NCBI RefSeq assembly: GCF_900109935.1
Contig: NZ_FOBV01000009.1
Coordinates: forward strand, 93,444-157,443
Length of the DNA: 64,000 nt
Source: Chryseobacterium taichungense
GTDB lineage: Bacteria > Bacteroidota > Bacteroidia > Flavobacteriales > Weeksellaceae
Reading direction: 5' to 3'
A program made the translations under genes and the position numbers. Below, one piece after another: positions 17,908-27,034 of this stretch; the stretch's first letter is position 1, and each line of letters begins with the position of its first letter. The notes beneath the pieces were generated by a model that saw nothing but the letters and a program-made list of their open reading frames with translations, did not search any database and had not been told where the DNA came from.

Positions 17908-18942
17908 TTGAAAGCTGTAAAGAAAAGTCTGATTTCTGGTTTTGCACTAATTCTGTTGTTAACCTCTTGCAGGAATGACAAAGACATGTTGAATGCTCTT
18001 GCTGATTACAACCATTCAATGGAAGAAAAAGGATATCATCTTGGTGATCGTCTGAAACTTCCTGAAGATGTAACGGATCACGCAGAGGCTATTTCGATAA
18101 GCTTCGGAGATAAGGAAACATCTGAGATGGCGATTGATCCGAAATTCTTTGAATACGGAGAAAATAAGGTGACATTCAATATCAGAACCAAGAATGGTGA
18201 AATGCTGAATCAGGATGCGACGATTAATGTTTTTTCAAAATATCCCGAACAGAATATTATTTATAAAGTGGTAGCAGAATATCCTCACGATCCAAATAAT
18301 TTTCTGGAAGGTTTTCTTCTCGAAGGAAATACGGTGTATGAGAGCGATGGTTTGAAAAATTCTTCTCAACTTATTAAATATACTTTAGGAACTACCAGAC
18401 CAATCATTGCAGAAAAACAGCCCGGTCATATTTTTTCTGAAGGATGCGCTATTGCGGGAGATAAAATTTATCAACTCACTTATCAGAATAAGATAGGATT
18501 TATTTACGATAAAAATACGCTAAAGAAACTTTCGGAATTTCCTTTGCCCAATGAGATCGGCGAAGGTTGGGGACTGACTTTTGACGGTAAAAATCTTATC
18601 GCTACGGATGGTTCAAACACACTGTATTTTCTTGATGTGAATAATCCTTCTAAAGTGGTAAAGAAGCTGGCAGTAGGAGGATATAAAGATATTTACACTC
18701 AATTGAATGAATTGGAATATCATGAAGGTTTTATTTATGCAAATATCTGGTATCAGCCTTTTATTCTTAAAATAAACCCTAGAACAGGAGAAGTTGTAGG
18801 TAAATTTGATTTCACAAAAATTACAGAGGAAAATACAAAAGACGATAAAGAACATGTTCTCAACGGAATAGCTTTTAAAGGTGAAAATATGCTGATTACC
18901 GGTAAAAACTGGCCGAAGATTTATGAAATGGCTGTTCAATAG
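17908..18942 (+). CDS. Glutaminyl-peptide cyclotransferase lipoprotein (copy 2, TTG start)
   Basis: A 344-residue tandem paralog of the preceding gene, alike along its whole length (same ADYNxSMExKGYH start, same propeller motifs, same LITGKNWPKIYEMAVQ-type end). The lipobox Cys is residue 21 (LLLTSC). The only start that includes the signal peptide is TTG at 17908: the codons before it are ATA and the stop TGA. Possibly the ancestral ATG was lost after duplication, which would lower its translation relative to copy 1. The product is expected to be a second, perhaps diverged, glutaminyl cyclase. Confidence 0.85.
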   Translation: MKAVKKSLISGFALILLLTSCRNDKDMLNALADYNHSMEEKGYHLGDRLKLPEDVTDHAEAISISFGDKETSEMAIDPKFFEYGENKVTFNIRTKNGEMLNQDATINVFSKYPEQNIIYKVVAEYPHDPNNFLEGFLLEGNTVYESDGLKNSSQLIKYTLGTTRPIIAEKQPGHIFSEGCAIAGDKIYQLTYQNKIGFIYDKNTLKKLSEFPLPNEIGEGWGLTFDGKNLIATDGSNTLYFLDVNNPSKVVKKLAVGGYKDIYTQLNELEYHEGFIYANIWYQPFILKINPRTGEVVGKFDFTKITEENTKDDKEHVLNGIAFKGENMLITGKNWPKIYEMAVQ

Positions 18943-19022
18943 TAAAATTTTAAACATCTTAAATAGAAATAAAATAGTAAATTGGTAGTGTTCCTTTTGG
19001 AGTACTACTTCAGTAGAATAAT

Positions 19023-20000
19023 TTGAGAGTATTATATTTGATATGTATGTTCGTTTTCTGTTCGATTCAAGCACAGAAAGCCCTTCCTTTAGACACTTTG
19101 AAACTGAAGGAAGCTAAAGATATGCTTGCCGATGATTATGGTAATCTCTACATCTACAAAAACAAAGATTTTAGTCTTACTAAATATGATTCACTGGGAA
19201 AACAGATCGGTAAAATGATGCTGACGGTTCCCTACAAAATACAGACGGTACAGAATCCGCTCAGTGTGCCGCTTTTTTCTGAAAACGCTCAGGAGCTTAA
19301 ATTTGTTGACCAGAATATGAATGAAATCCAGCTAGTGGATTTCAAACAGAAATTCGGTTTTATTAAAATGACTTACGCTGAAGATCTGCAGCAGCTTTGG
19401 TTGCTGGATGAAAGTACCAAGAGGCTTATTCAGTACAATTTCAGAAACGAAACGATTATTAATTCTTATCCCTTTGATGCCAGTTTTGATGATCTGATGG
19501 ATCTTCTGGTGTATGAAAATAAGATTTATATATTAACGAGACAGAACATCAGAGTTTATACTTTTAAGTTTGAAAAAATCTTTGAAGCACCTGTTGAAAA
19601 CGGAAAACGGTTCAGAAGGGAAAACGAATATATTTTAGTGATTACTCAAAATGCTATTCTGAAATACGTTCCGGAAAAAGAAATGGTTAAAATTTTTCAG
19701 GATCCTGATGCGCAGATTGTGGATAAAAATACGCTTTCTTATTTTGAAATCAAGGCCAACAAACTTTATCTTTACAGCCTCGAAAAAAATAAAGAAATCC
19801 AGCCACAGACAGAAATTGAACCTCAACAGAAAGATACGGAGCGGGATGTAAACCCATCGGAAAGGAAAGCTTCAGAACCAGATAGCCCGGAAGAAAAACT
19901 GGAGAAAAAGACCCAGGAAATTGAAGATAAAAATCCTTCGGAAAGCTCTTTACAAAAGCTGATTGAGGATATTTCCACGCTAGAGTCTGCAGGGGATTAG
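19023..20000 (+). CDS. Secreted protein with probable beta-propeller and charged tail
   Basis: A 325-residue protein that I do not recognise. A TTG start at 19023 is needed to give the signal peptide MRVLYLICMFVFCSIQAQ; no in-frame ATG lies upstream before a stop. Residues 25-255 have repeated short beta segments (for example GNLYIYKNKDFSLTKYDSLGK and QLWLLDESTKRLIQYNF) that suggest a beta-propeller. The last 65 residues are a low-complexity tail rich in Glu, Lys, Pro and Ser. It lies between the cyclases and the deoxynucleoside kinase gene (gaps of 80 and 32 bases), probably one transcription unit with the kinase. Confidence 0.75.
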   Translation: MRVLYLICMFVFCSIQAQKALPLDTLKLKEAKDMLADDYGNLYIYKNKDFSLTKYDSLGKQIGKMMLTVPYKIQTVQNPLSVPLFSENAQELKFVDQNMNEIQLVDFKQKFGFIKMTYAEDLQQLWLLDESTKRLIQYNFRNETIINSYPFDASFDDLMDLLVYENKIYILTRQNIRVYTFKFEKIFEAPVENGKRFRRENEYILVITQNAILKYVPEKEMVKIFQDPDAQIVDKNTLSYFEIKANKLYLYSLEKNKEIQPQTEIEPQQKDTERDVNPSERKASEPDSPEEKLEKKTQEIEDKNPSESSLQKLIEDISTLESAGD

Positions 20001-20032
20001 TGGGATAAATCATTTAACATAAGGAGAAAAAT

Positions 20033-20647
20033 ATGCATATTGCAGTTACAGGAAATATTGGAGCCGGTAAAACGACTTTAACGACTATGCTTTCAAAGCA
20101 TTATGGATGGGATGCACAGTTTGAAGATGTTGATCACAATCCTTATCTCGAAGATTTTTACGCGGATATGAGCAAATGGAGCTTTGCATTGCAGATTTAC
20201 TTTTTAGGAAGCAGATTTCAGCAGGTAAAAGAGATTAGAGAGAGTGGTAAAAATATTGTTCAGGATCGTACGATTTATGAAGATGCCCATATTTTTGCAG
20301 AAAATCTTAATGATATGAAATTGCTTTCTGATAGGGATTTTAACAACTATGCATCTGTTTTTAATCTGATGAAATCATTTGTCTCTGCGCCCGACCTTTT
20401 GATTTATCTCAAATCCGACGTTCCGAATCTCGTTAAAAAAATCTATAAAAGAGGCCGGGAATATGAAGCTTCCATAAGTATTGAATATCTTTCCAAACTC
20501 AATCAGAAGTACGAAAAGTGGATTTCCAATTATACGGAAGGAAAATTACTGATTATAGAAGTTGATGATCTTGATTTTGTGGAAAAGCCTGAAGACTTCG
20601 GATTTATTCTCGAAAAAATAGAAGCCGAACTTTATGGATTGTTTTAA
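20033..20647 (+). CDS. Deoxynucleoside kinase
   Basis: A 204-residue cytoplasmic enzyme that phosphorylates deoxynucleosides for dNTP salvage. The P-loop GNIGAGKT is at residues 7-14. The DRTIYEDAHIFAENL block carries the DR(S/T)xYxD motif typical of deoxyadenosine/deoxyguanosine kinases (PF01712), and YLSKLNQKYEKW is the conserved C-terminal helix. The length is normal. Which deoxynucleoside it prefers cannot be told. The ATG is preceded by AAGGAG at 20022-20027, one of the few Shine-Dalgarno-like sequences in this window. Confidence 0.92.
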   Translation: MHIAVTGNIGAGKTTLTTMLSKHYGWDAQFEDVDHNPYLEDFYADMSKWSFALQIYFLGSRFQQVKEIRESGKNIVQDRTIYEDAHIFAENLNDMKLLSDRDFNNYASVFNLMKSFVSAPDLLIYLKSDVPNLVKKIYKRGREYEASISIEYLSKLNQKYEKWISNYTEGKLLIIEVDDLDFVEKPEDFGFILEKIEAELYGLF

Positions 20648-20692
20648 CAAAGATTTATTATAAATTAAAGCAATTCGACCTTTTTTTCTTAG

Positions 20693-20700
20693 TAAATTTG
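20693..20700 (+). promoter_or_regulatory. -7 box upstream of the ArsC-like gene
   Basis: TAAATTTG matches TAnnTTTG and ends 22 bases before the ATG at 20723. Confidence 0.6.
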
Positions 20701-20722
20701 TTTAGCTCTCAAATCAAATAAA

Positions 20723-21073
20723 ATGTTAGTGAAAGTCTTACATAATGGCAACTGCTCAAAATCCAACGCCGTGTTGGAATATCTGGATGAGAATGGAGTT
20801 CCGTTTGAAATCATTAATATTGTCGAAGAACCATTAAGCCCTTTGGAAATTAAAACTGTTCTGAAGAAACTTAATCAGAGTGTTTTTGATATCATCAGAA
20901 AAAATGAGAAATTATATCTTGAAAAATTCGCGGGTAAAGATTTTTCAGAAGAAGAATGGATTCAGATTTTAGCTGAAAATCCTTCGCTGATTCAAAGACC
21001 AATTCTTATTAAGGGTTCTGTAGCGATGCTGGGAAGACCTATTGAAAATGTGAAATATTTTATCGAAAAATAA
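20723..21073 (+). CDS. ArsC/Spx-family thioredoxin-fold protein (arsenate reductase-like)
   Basis: A 116-residue protein of the glutaredoxin-type ArsC family (PF03960). The N-terminus has LHNGNCSKSNAVLEYL with a single active-site Cys in NCSKS, and the C-terminus has 'SLIQRPILIKGSVAMLGRPIENV', where the Arg of QRP is the usual oxyanion-binding residue. Such proteins reduce arsenate using glutathione-like thiols or act as stress proteins. No arsenic-resistance genes are nearby, so the arsenate role is uncertain. Confidence 0.85.
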   Translation: MLVKVLHNGNCSKSNAVLEYLDENGVPFEIINIVEEPLSPLEIKTVLKKLNQSVFDIIRKNEKLYLEKFAGKDFSEEEWIQILAENPSLIQRPILIKGSVAMLGRPIENVKYFIEK

Positions 21074-21100
21074 ATAAAAACATATTAAAAATGTAAACAG

Positions 21101-21126
21101 AAAAGTCAGCTTAATTGCTGACTTTT
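21101..21126 (+). terminator. Bidirectional terminator between ArsC-like and DUF493 genes
   Basis: AAAAGTCAGC (21101-21110) pairs with GCTGACTTTT (21117-21126) around TTAATT. A- and T-runs on both sides suit the two convergent genes. Confidence 0.85.
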
Positions 21127-21131
21127 TCAAT

Positions 21132-21437
21132 TTATAATAGAATTACACCTTCTATTTTTGCGACCTCTTTATAAATTTTAACGACCTGGTCTGCGTCTAA
21201 AACAAATGCATTAATATTGCATGCTGTATATTTTCCATTTTTGCTTTCTCTGTTTCCCAGTGTAAATTTTATTCCGTCGAAAACTCTGTATATCTCTGTT
21301 AATTTTGCCTGATCCGTAGGAATAATAAATTTAAATAAATAATCTTCCGGAAAATCGTGGTGATCTTCCAATTTTGTCTTTAGTGAATTGTAAAAATCCT
21401 CAGGACTTGCATGTTGATTTCCTTGTAAAATATCCAT
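21132..21437 (-). CDS. DUF493 family protein
   Basis: A 101-residue protein whose second half, 'FKFIIPTDQAKLTEIYRVF ... SKNGKYTACNINAFVLDADQVVKIYKEVAKIEGVILL', fits DUF493 (YbeD-like), a small ferredoxin-like fold of uncertain, possibly ligand-sensing, function. It lies 41 bases downstream of the DUF4197 gene on the same strand and ends at the bidirectional terminator. Confidence 0.8.
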   Translation of the reverse strand: MDILQGNQHASPEDFYNSLKTKLEDHHDFPEDYLFKFIIPTDQAKLTEIYRVFDGIKFTLGNRESKNGKYTACNINAFVLDADQVVKIYKEVAKIEGVILL

Positions 21438-21478
21438 TTACCAATTTTAAATAATATATAAATATAACGAAATTATTT

Positions 21479-22156
21479 CTATTTTCCAAGAGGCCCCAAC
21501 AGTGACTGGGAGTTCTGGATTTCATAATCTTCGATAATATTAAACATTCCGTTTACCAATTGCTCAGATGCAAGCTGGCTCAATCCTCCGGCATTTAAGG
21601 TGCTTTTATTCCCTCCAAGCAGACTTCCTAACAGGTTGCTTCCGGATAATGCAGTATTAATGCTTCTTACAATTCCATACTGATTCAGTTGTTCCTCAAC
21701 TTTTGGCGTGATGGCCGCAATGAGTTGCTGTGATGTTTTTTCTTTAAGAATTAATGTTGCAGTTCCTTTTTCTCCCTGGATGATTCTTGTTACATCCTGT
21801 GCATTTAAGCTATTTACTGCACTAACAAGGATAGGTTTTGAAATATTAACTGTATAAACGGCCGCATCTGCAATATATGCTCTCTCTTTTTGTACCAGTG
21901 AAGGAGCCACTTTTTCCAGCATCGAATTGATTTCTCTCAATTGTTTTGGAAGAGCTTTGTCTACCATATTATTTTGCAAAAACGCTTCTCTGTTGCTGTA
22001 GATGTTTACGCCTTTATCAATCCCGCTTAAAAGAAACCTTTTAATGATGGAAAGACCAAGATCAGATGTTGCCAGCGTAGTGCAAGATTGCACAGCTGTA
22101 TTGATAATAGCTCCTGTACCGATTATTAGGGCAGCAGCAATAATGTACTTTTTCAT
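21479..22156 (-). CDS. DUF4197 family protein
   Basis: A 225-residue protein with an N-terminal hydrophobic signal or anchor segment (MKKYIIAAALIIGTGAIINTAVQ). A Cys at residue 25 follows the segment but without a clear lipobox. The body is mostly helical, with the DUF4197 pattern 'ALPKQLREINSMLEKVAPSLVQKER' and a C-terminal 'EQLVNGMFNIIEDYEIQ'. A short Gly/Ser/Leu-rich stretch (SGSNLLGSLLGG) lies at about residues 170-181. Function unknown. A -7 box lies 38 bases upstream. Confidence 0.78.
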   Translation of the reverse strand: MKKYIIAAALIIGTGAIINTAVQSCTTLATSDLGLSIIKRFLLSGIDKGVNIYSNREAFLQNNMVDKALPKQLREINSMLEKVAPSLVQKERAYIADAAVYTVNISKPILVSAVNSLNAQDVTRIIQGEKGTATLILKEKTSQQLIAAITPKVEEQLNQYGIVRSINTALSGSNLLGSLLGGNKSTLNAGGLSQLASEQLVNGMFNIIEDYEIQNSQSLLGPLGK

Positions 22157-22194
22157 TCTTATTGATTAAACACTTATATTTTCAAATAATGAAC

Positions 22195-22202
22195 CAAATT
22201 TA
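22195..22202 (-). promoter_or_regulatory. -7 box upstream of the DUF4197 gene
   Basis: The minus strand reads TAAATTTG, ending 38 bases before the start codon. Confidence 0.45.
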
Positions 22203-22461
22203 CCTACAATTATTATTTTAACAAATTTTTTATATTGATTAATGATAATTGTGTCTAATAAATATTCCAGAATCCAATCAAAATTGTCTAATGTTAATGA
22301 TTTGATAAAATTTTTTTTATTTAAGATACGATGAATATTAACTTAAAATCTGTTGTATTATGATGTATTTAAAATATAGTTTTTAACAGTAAATAAATAT
22401 TATTGTATTTAATAAAATTTAAACTTTAACATAAAAATAAAAACATTAAGTAAAATTAACA

Positions 22462-22487
22462 TTGTTCAATATATTTTTATAATTTTG
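22462..22487 (+). promoter_or_regulatory. Candidate promoter of the SusCD operon
   Basis: TTG at 22462-22464 and TAATTTTG (a TAnnTTTG match) at 22480-22487, separated by 15 bases, a little short of the usual 17-23. It would give a leader of roughly 95 bases before the SusC ATG at 22590. The rest of the 433-base gap 22157-22589 is very AT-rich; apart from the two -7 boxes and the hairpin at 22534-22555 I see nothing in it. Confidence 0.4.
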
Positions 22488-22533
22488 ACTAATGTCTTTT
22501 TATGATAACATGTATTTTTTCATGATAAGCAGG

Positions 22534-22555
22534 AAAAAAAGACACTGTCTTTTTT
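22534..22555 (+). promoter_or_regulatory. Terminator-like hairpin in the SusC leader
   Basis: AAAAAAGAC and GTCTTTTTT flank a three-base loop, with the T run ending 34 bases before the SusC ATG. The stem is 9 bp but only two pairs are G-C, so it is weak. No upstream plus-strand gene needs a terminator here, so a role within the operon's leader is possible. Confidence 0.35.
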
Positions 22556-22589
22556 GTTAAATATGATTGTACGAATAAAATTTAACTAT

Positions 22590-25451
22590 ATGAAACAAAG
22601 TGATTTAAAGTATTCATGTCTCATTGCTGTTTTATACTTTGGTATGAATGTCAATGCACAGACTACACCAAGAGATACTGTTGCCAAGGAACAGAAAATC
22701 GAGGAAGTGGTGATGATTGGGTATGGTAAACAAAAGAAAATTGATTTGACCAGTTCCGTTGCAACAGTTAAAGCTGCCGATATTGTGAAAACACCATCTG
22801 GCCAGGCAACACAGGCGCTACAAGGAAAAGTTGCGGGCGTTCAGATTATTTCAAATGGCTCGCCTGGTGAAGCTCCTAAAATTAATATTAGGGGGGTACA
22901 TTCCATTAACGGGAATAATCAACCGTTGTATGTGGTAGATGGTCTCTTTGTAGATAATATTGAGTTTTTAAATCCTAATGATATACAGGATTTCACTGTT
23001 CTTAAGGATGCTTCTGCATCAGCAATTTATGGGGTATTAGCTGCTAATGGGGTGGTAGTGATAACTACTAAAGGTGGAAGTTATAATAGAAAGGCCAAAT
23101 TAACATATGATACTTATTATGGATATCAATTTGCAAATAATGTGATTAAAATGGCCAATACAGAGCAATATACTAATTTTGCACTAGAGTCTGGATCACA
23201 GTTTGAAATTGATGCTATTGGAGCTGCTATTCAGAGATTTGGAAGAAGTAGAACAAACCCTAACCTTCCTGATGTGAATACGGACTGGTATAAAGAAGCA
23301 TTAAGAATTGCACCTATTCAAAGTCATAGTTTATCGGTTGATGGAGGATCTGAAAAAGTAGCATATTCACTAGGTGGAAACTTCTTTTCGCAAGATGGTA
23401 TTCTAAATATGAAAAATAGTTACCAAAGGTTTAATGTTAGAGCTAAAGTTGACGCTAAGGCAACAAGCTGGTTAAACGTTGGAACAGTTATTAACTACAC
23501 TAGAGGTGAGAAATATGATGACGAAGGATCTGCATGGCAGCAAATTTATTATGCGGTTCCTGTAATGCCTGTATATGACTATCTATTTACTAGTGCTACT
23601 GTAATGCCTTATGCTGATGCTCAGGTTCTCGGGTACAGAGGACATGATAATCCATTCGCTTTAATGGATAATGTTGATAAACTTGGTGTACAAAAATCTT
23701 TGAATTTTAATACATATGCTGAAATAACTCTACTTCCCAAAGAATTAACATTTAAGACAACACTTTCTTACAATAATAGGAATATAAGTGAGCGTTTAAT
23801 GGAACTACCTTATTATGTTAATAGTATTGGAAATGGATTTCAAAGAACTTTAGATCAATCATCAATAACAAGAAATAATTCAACTTACGAAGATTATATT
23901 TGGGATAATACATTGACATGGAATAGAACATTTGGAAAACATGATTTAACATTATTAGTTGGTACTTCATATGCTGATCAATCATACAAGTTTATGAGTA
24001 TGAAGGGCTTTTTCTTTAATGGCAGTTTATTTTCGAGAGACAATGAAAGCTCTTGGTATATTAATAATGCTTCTCCAGATGGAAGAATAACATCAGAAGG
24101 ACAGCCATATCGTTTCTATAGGACTTCTTATTTTGGAAGATTGTCTTATAAATTCATGGATAGATATATAGCATATGCTACGCTTAGAAATGAAGGTTCA
24201 AACAAATTTCCAAATCAAAAAACAATTAATCTTCCAGCTTTCGGCTTAGGGTGGATAATTTCAGAAGAATCTTTTTTGAAAAATGTTAGTTGGCTTAACC
24301 TTTTAAAGTTACGTGCTGGTTGGGGAAGATTGGCTAACGACGCGGTTAATGCAAATAGAGCAAACACACCTTTTGCTGTTAACACTGTTTTTGCTGATAC
24401 ATATGTCGCTGCATATCAATTTACCACTTTTAAGGATGATGTTAGAAGAGAGTTTACTGAAGAAACAAATATTGGATTATCGGCAGAGTTTTTACGCAGA
24501 AGATTAACTCTCGAGGCAGACTATTTTATAAAGGACACCAAAAACATGGTTATTCCTGTTCAACCAATAGTAGGAAGTGAAGTGAGCTATAAGAATGTTG
24601 GTACAATGAGAAATAAAGGATATGAAATATCTGCTGGATGGAGAGATAAAATAGGTGAAAATTGGGGATATAGTATAAATGGAAATTTTAGCCATATTAA
24701 AAATGAGATTACTGATTTAAATGGTCAGGCTTTTATAGCCAGAGGTTCGGGTGATTTTCCACAACGTTTAGTTGTTGGCCAGCCTATAGATGTCTTTTAT
24801 GGATATGATGTTATTGGAGTGTACCAAAATCAAGCTGAAGTTAATGCAGATCCCACAGCTGTTTATGCGAACGCTAACCAAGGTGCAGGAACTGTTAAAC
24901 CTGGATATTTTAAGTATAGAGATATTAATGGTGATGGGAAAATAGATTCGGATGATCGAATGTATTTAGGTTCACCTGTTCCAACATATTATTATGGAGG
25001 ATCTATAGCAGTAAATTACAAAAATTGGGATCTTTCTGTAGCAGTTTATGGACAAGGGGGTAATAAAATATTAAATAGAAATAGAGCTGAGGTTATAAGA
25101 ACTACAGGAAGAAATATTGATGCTGATTTTGCAATAAACCGTTGGCACGGTGAAGGTACAACAAATGACTATGTTTCTTCAGAGGGATATCGTCAAAGTT
25201 GGAATAATCAGAAGCTTTCTAAGTTTTGGTTACAAGATGGAGACTTCTTCAGGGTACAAAATATTCAAATAGGCTACACATTAAAACAACAAGGTGTTCC
25301 TGAAATGAGATTTACTTTAACTGCTGATAGACCATTTATGTGGACAAAAAGCAAAAATCTAATGAATCCCGAGGTAGCTAATGATGGTGTTAATTTGGAT
25401 GTATACCCAACCCCATCTGTTATTTCTTTCGGTTATAGTATTAAATTTTAA
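22590..25451 (+). CDS. SusC-like TonB-dependent outer-membrane receptor
   Basis: A 953-residue receptor that imports oligosaccharides through the outer membrane with its SusD partner. The ATG at 22590 gives the signal peptide MKQSDLKYSCLIAVLYFGMNVNAQ; an earlier in-frame start lacks one. The EEVVMIGYG signature is at residues 38-46 and begins almost directly after the signal peptide, so the usual N-terminal carboxypeptidase-regulatory-like domain is missing. The plug follows (ALQGKVAGVQI, INIRGVHSINGNNQPLYVVDG, ATAIYG-like SASAIYGVLAANGVVVITTKGG), then the barrel, ending VISFGYSIKF. It is 13 bases upstream of susD and looks more AT-rich than neighbouring genes. Confidence 0.95.
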   Translation: MKQSDLKYSCLIAVLYFGMNVNAQTTPRDTVAKEQKIEEVVMIGYGKQKKIDLTSSVATVKAADIVKTPSGQATQALQGKVAGVQIISNGSPGEAPKINIRGVHSINGNNQPLYVVDGLFVDNIEFLNPNDIQDFTVLKDASASAIYGVLAANGVVVITTKGGSYNRKAKLTYDTYYGYQFANNVIKMANTEQYTNFALESGSQFEIDAIGAAIQRFGRSRTNPNLPDVNTDWYKEALRIAPIQSHSLSVDGGSEKVAYSLGGNFFSQDGILNMKNSYQRFNVRAKVDAKATSWLNVGTVINYTRGEKYDDEGSAWQQIYYAVPVMPVYDYLFTSATVMPYADAQVLGYRGHDNPFALMDNVDKLGVQKSLNFNTYAEITLLPKELTFKTTLSYNNRNISERLMELPYYVNSIGNGFQRTLDQSSITRNNSTYEDYIWDNTLTWNRTFGKHDLTLLVGTSYADQSYKFMSMKGFFFNGSLFSRDNESSWYINNASPDGRITSEGQPYRFYRTSYFGRLSYKFMDRYIAYATLRNEGSNKFPNQKTINLPAFGLGWIISEESFLKNVSWLNLLKLRAGWGRLANDAVNANRANTPFAVNTVFADTYVAAYQFTTFKDDVRREFTEETNIGLSAEFLRRRLTLEADYFIKDTKNMVIPVQPIVGSEVSYKNVGTMRNKGYEISAGWRDKIGENWGYSINGNFSHIKNEITDLNGQAFIARGSGDFPQRLVVGQPIDVFYGYDVIGVYQNQAEVNADPTAVYANANQGAGTVKPGYFKYRDINGDGKIDSDDRMYLGSPVPTYYYGGSIAVNYKNWDLSVAVYGQGGNKILNRNRAEVIRTTGRNIDADFAINRWHGEGTTNDYVSSEGYRQSWNNQKLSKFWLQDGDFFRVQNIQIGYTLKQQGVPEMRFTLTADRPFMWTKSKNLMNPEVANDGVNLDVYPTPSVISFGYSIKF

Positions 25452-25464
25452 AAATAATATAAAA

Positions 25465-27015
25465 ATGAAACGATTTAAATATATAAAAATAGCTTTAGTT
25501 AGTAGCCTAATTGCTTTATCAAGTTGTGATGATAAGTTAGATGAACCTATGGAATTAGATGCTGGTAGTAGCTATGATTATTCGAGCACAGAGGGAGCAA
25601 AAGGTGCAGTAATGGGTGCTTATGCGACATTATCCGGTCAAAAACTGAATGATAATGGAGGTTATGATGATACTGGATTAGGATGGGAACAAATCCCATT
25701 GATTTCTGTAAGAGGTGATGATGTTAATGCTGGTGGAAAAGGTGATCAGGCTCCATTCACTGATACAGATAGATTCGCTTACGATCGTAGTTATTGGATG
25801 TATAATTCCTTATGGGAAATTTGGTATCAAAGAATTGTACAAGTTACCGCGCAAATGGATCAGTTAGAGAAATTTAGATCAGGTGGTGTTAATTCTCAAT
25901 TAATTGACCAATACATCGCTGAATGTAAAACACTTAGAGCTTTTTATACATTAGAAATATCAAGGGTTTGGGGGAAAGTTATTGTAATGGAAGAATTAGA
26001 TCAGAGCAAGCTTACTTTAAGATCTAAAGACGATGTCATGTCTTGGATTTCTTCTCAGATGGATCAGGCTATACCTAGTCTTTTAGACATGAGACCGAAT
26101 CAACGTACAGATATAAAAGGAGGAGTTACAAAATATACTGCTTTAGCAATTAAAGCAATGGCTAACTTAGAATTGAAAAATTATCAGGGTGTTGCTGATG
26201 CAACAGGTGCAATAATTAATTCAGGAAAATTCACACTTTATAGTGACTACTATGAATTATTCAAAACACCAGGTAAATTAGCTGATGAAAACTTGTTAGA
26301 AATTCAATATTCAGATTTTGGAGTTGGAACAGGTAATAATGTTAAACACCTGTGGGATTTCTATGGACCCACAAGTTGGACTCCATCCGTAACAGGAGCT
26401 GGAGCAGGTTGGGGGTTTTATGAGCCAAGCCTTAAATATATCAAATTTATGCTGAGTAGAAATGAACAGAAAAGATTAGTTACAAATGTTCTTTTCACAC
26501 CAGATGGAATATCAAAAATCAAAGAAGATCCAAATTTTGCAACACTACCTACTTGGGTTTCTAATGTAACACCAGATAATGACCAAATTAATAATTCTGC
26601 AAGAGCTTTGTTTTTTAGTGGTAAGCATTATTTGCCTAGTAATCAGTTGATACCAGGAAGGCTTAGTTATGGTAGTAATAAAAATTATATTATTACTAGA
26701 TACGCTGAAATATTATTAATGTATGCAGAAGCTGTTGCGAGAGGTGCTAGTCCTAGTGCCGGTTCAGCTGTTAACGCTGTTAATATTGTAAGAAACCGAG
26801 CTGGATTGAGTAGCTTAACTTCAGTAACGGCCGATCAGGTAATGGATGAAAAATTTGCTGAACTGGGCATGGAGTGGGGAATTCGATATTTTGATATGGT
26901 AAGATTAGGTAATACTGCCGCATTAAGTTATGATGGCAGAAACTTTACAATGGATAAGCAATTTTTGCCATATCCTTTAGCACAGCTTGAGAAAATACAA
27001 GCATTGGATAAATAA
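25465..27015 (+). CDS. SusD-like surface glycan-binding lipoprotein
   Basis: A 517-residue lipoprotein (lipobox ALSSC, Cys21) of the SusD/RagB family. It lies on the SusC barrel and binds glycan. TPR-like helices include 'YIAECKTLRAFYTLEISRVWGKVIVMEE' and the C-terminal block has 'YIITRYAEILLMYAEAVARG' and 'FAELGMEWGIRYFDMVRLG', both strongly typical. The ATG at 25465 is chosen because it starts the lipoprotein signal peptide; an open frame extends further upstream into susC. The next gene starts 19 bases downstream. Confidence 0.95.
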   Translation: MKRFKYIKIALVSSLIALSSCDDKLDEPMELDAGSSYDYSSTEGAKGAVMGAYATLSGQKLNDNGGYDDTGLGWEQIPLISVRGDDVNAGGKGDQAPFTDTDRFAYDRSYWMYNSLWEIWYQRIVQVTAQMDQLEKFRSGGVNSQLIDQYIAECKTLRAFYTLEISRVWGKVIVMEELDQSKLTLRSKDDVMSWISSQMDQAIPSLLDMRPNQRTDIKGGVTKYTALAIKAMANLELKNYQGVADATGAIINSGKFTLYSDYYELFKTPGKLADENLLEIQYSDFGVGTGNNVKHLWDFYGPTSWTPSVTGAGAGWGFYEPSLKYIKFMLSRNEQKRLVTNVLFTPDGISKIKEDPNFATLPTWVSNVTPDNDQINNSARALFFSGKHYLPSNQLIPGRLSYGSNKNYIITRYAEILLMYAEAVARGASPSAGSAVNAVNIVRNRAGLSSLTSVTADQVMDEKFAELGMEWGIRYFDMVRLGNTAALSYDGRNFTMDKQFLPYPLAQLEKIQALDK

Positions 27016-27034
27016 ACAACTTGATCTAAATAAA

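Noticed and set aside
22554..22589. Earlier start for SusC
   Set aside because: It lies in the T run of the leader hairpin and adds a charged segment before the signal peptide.
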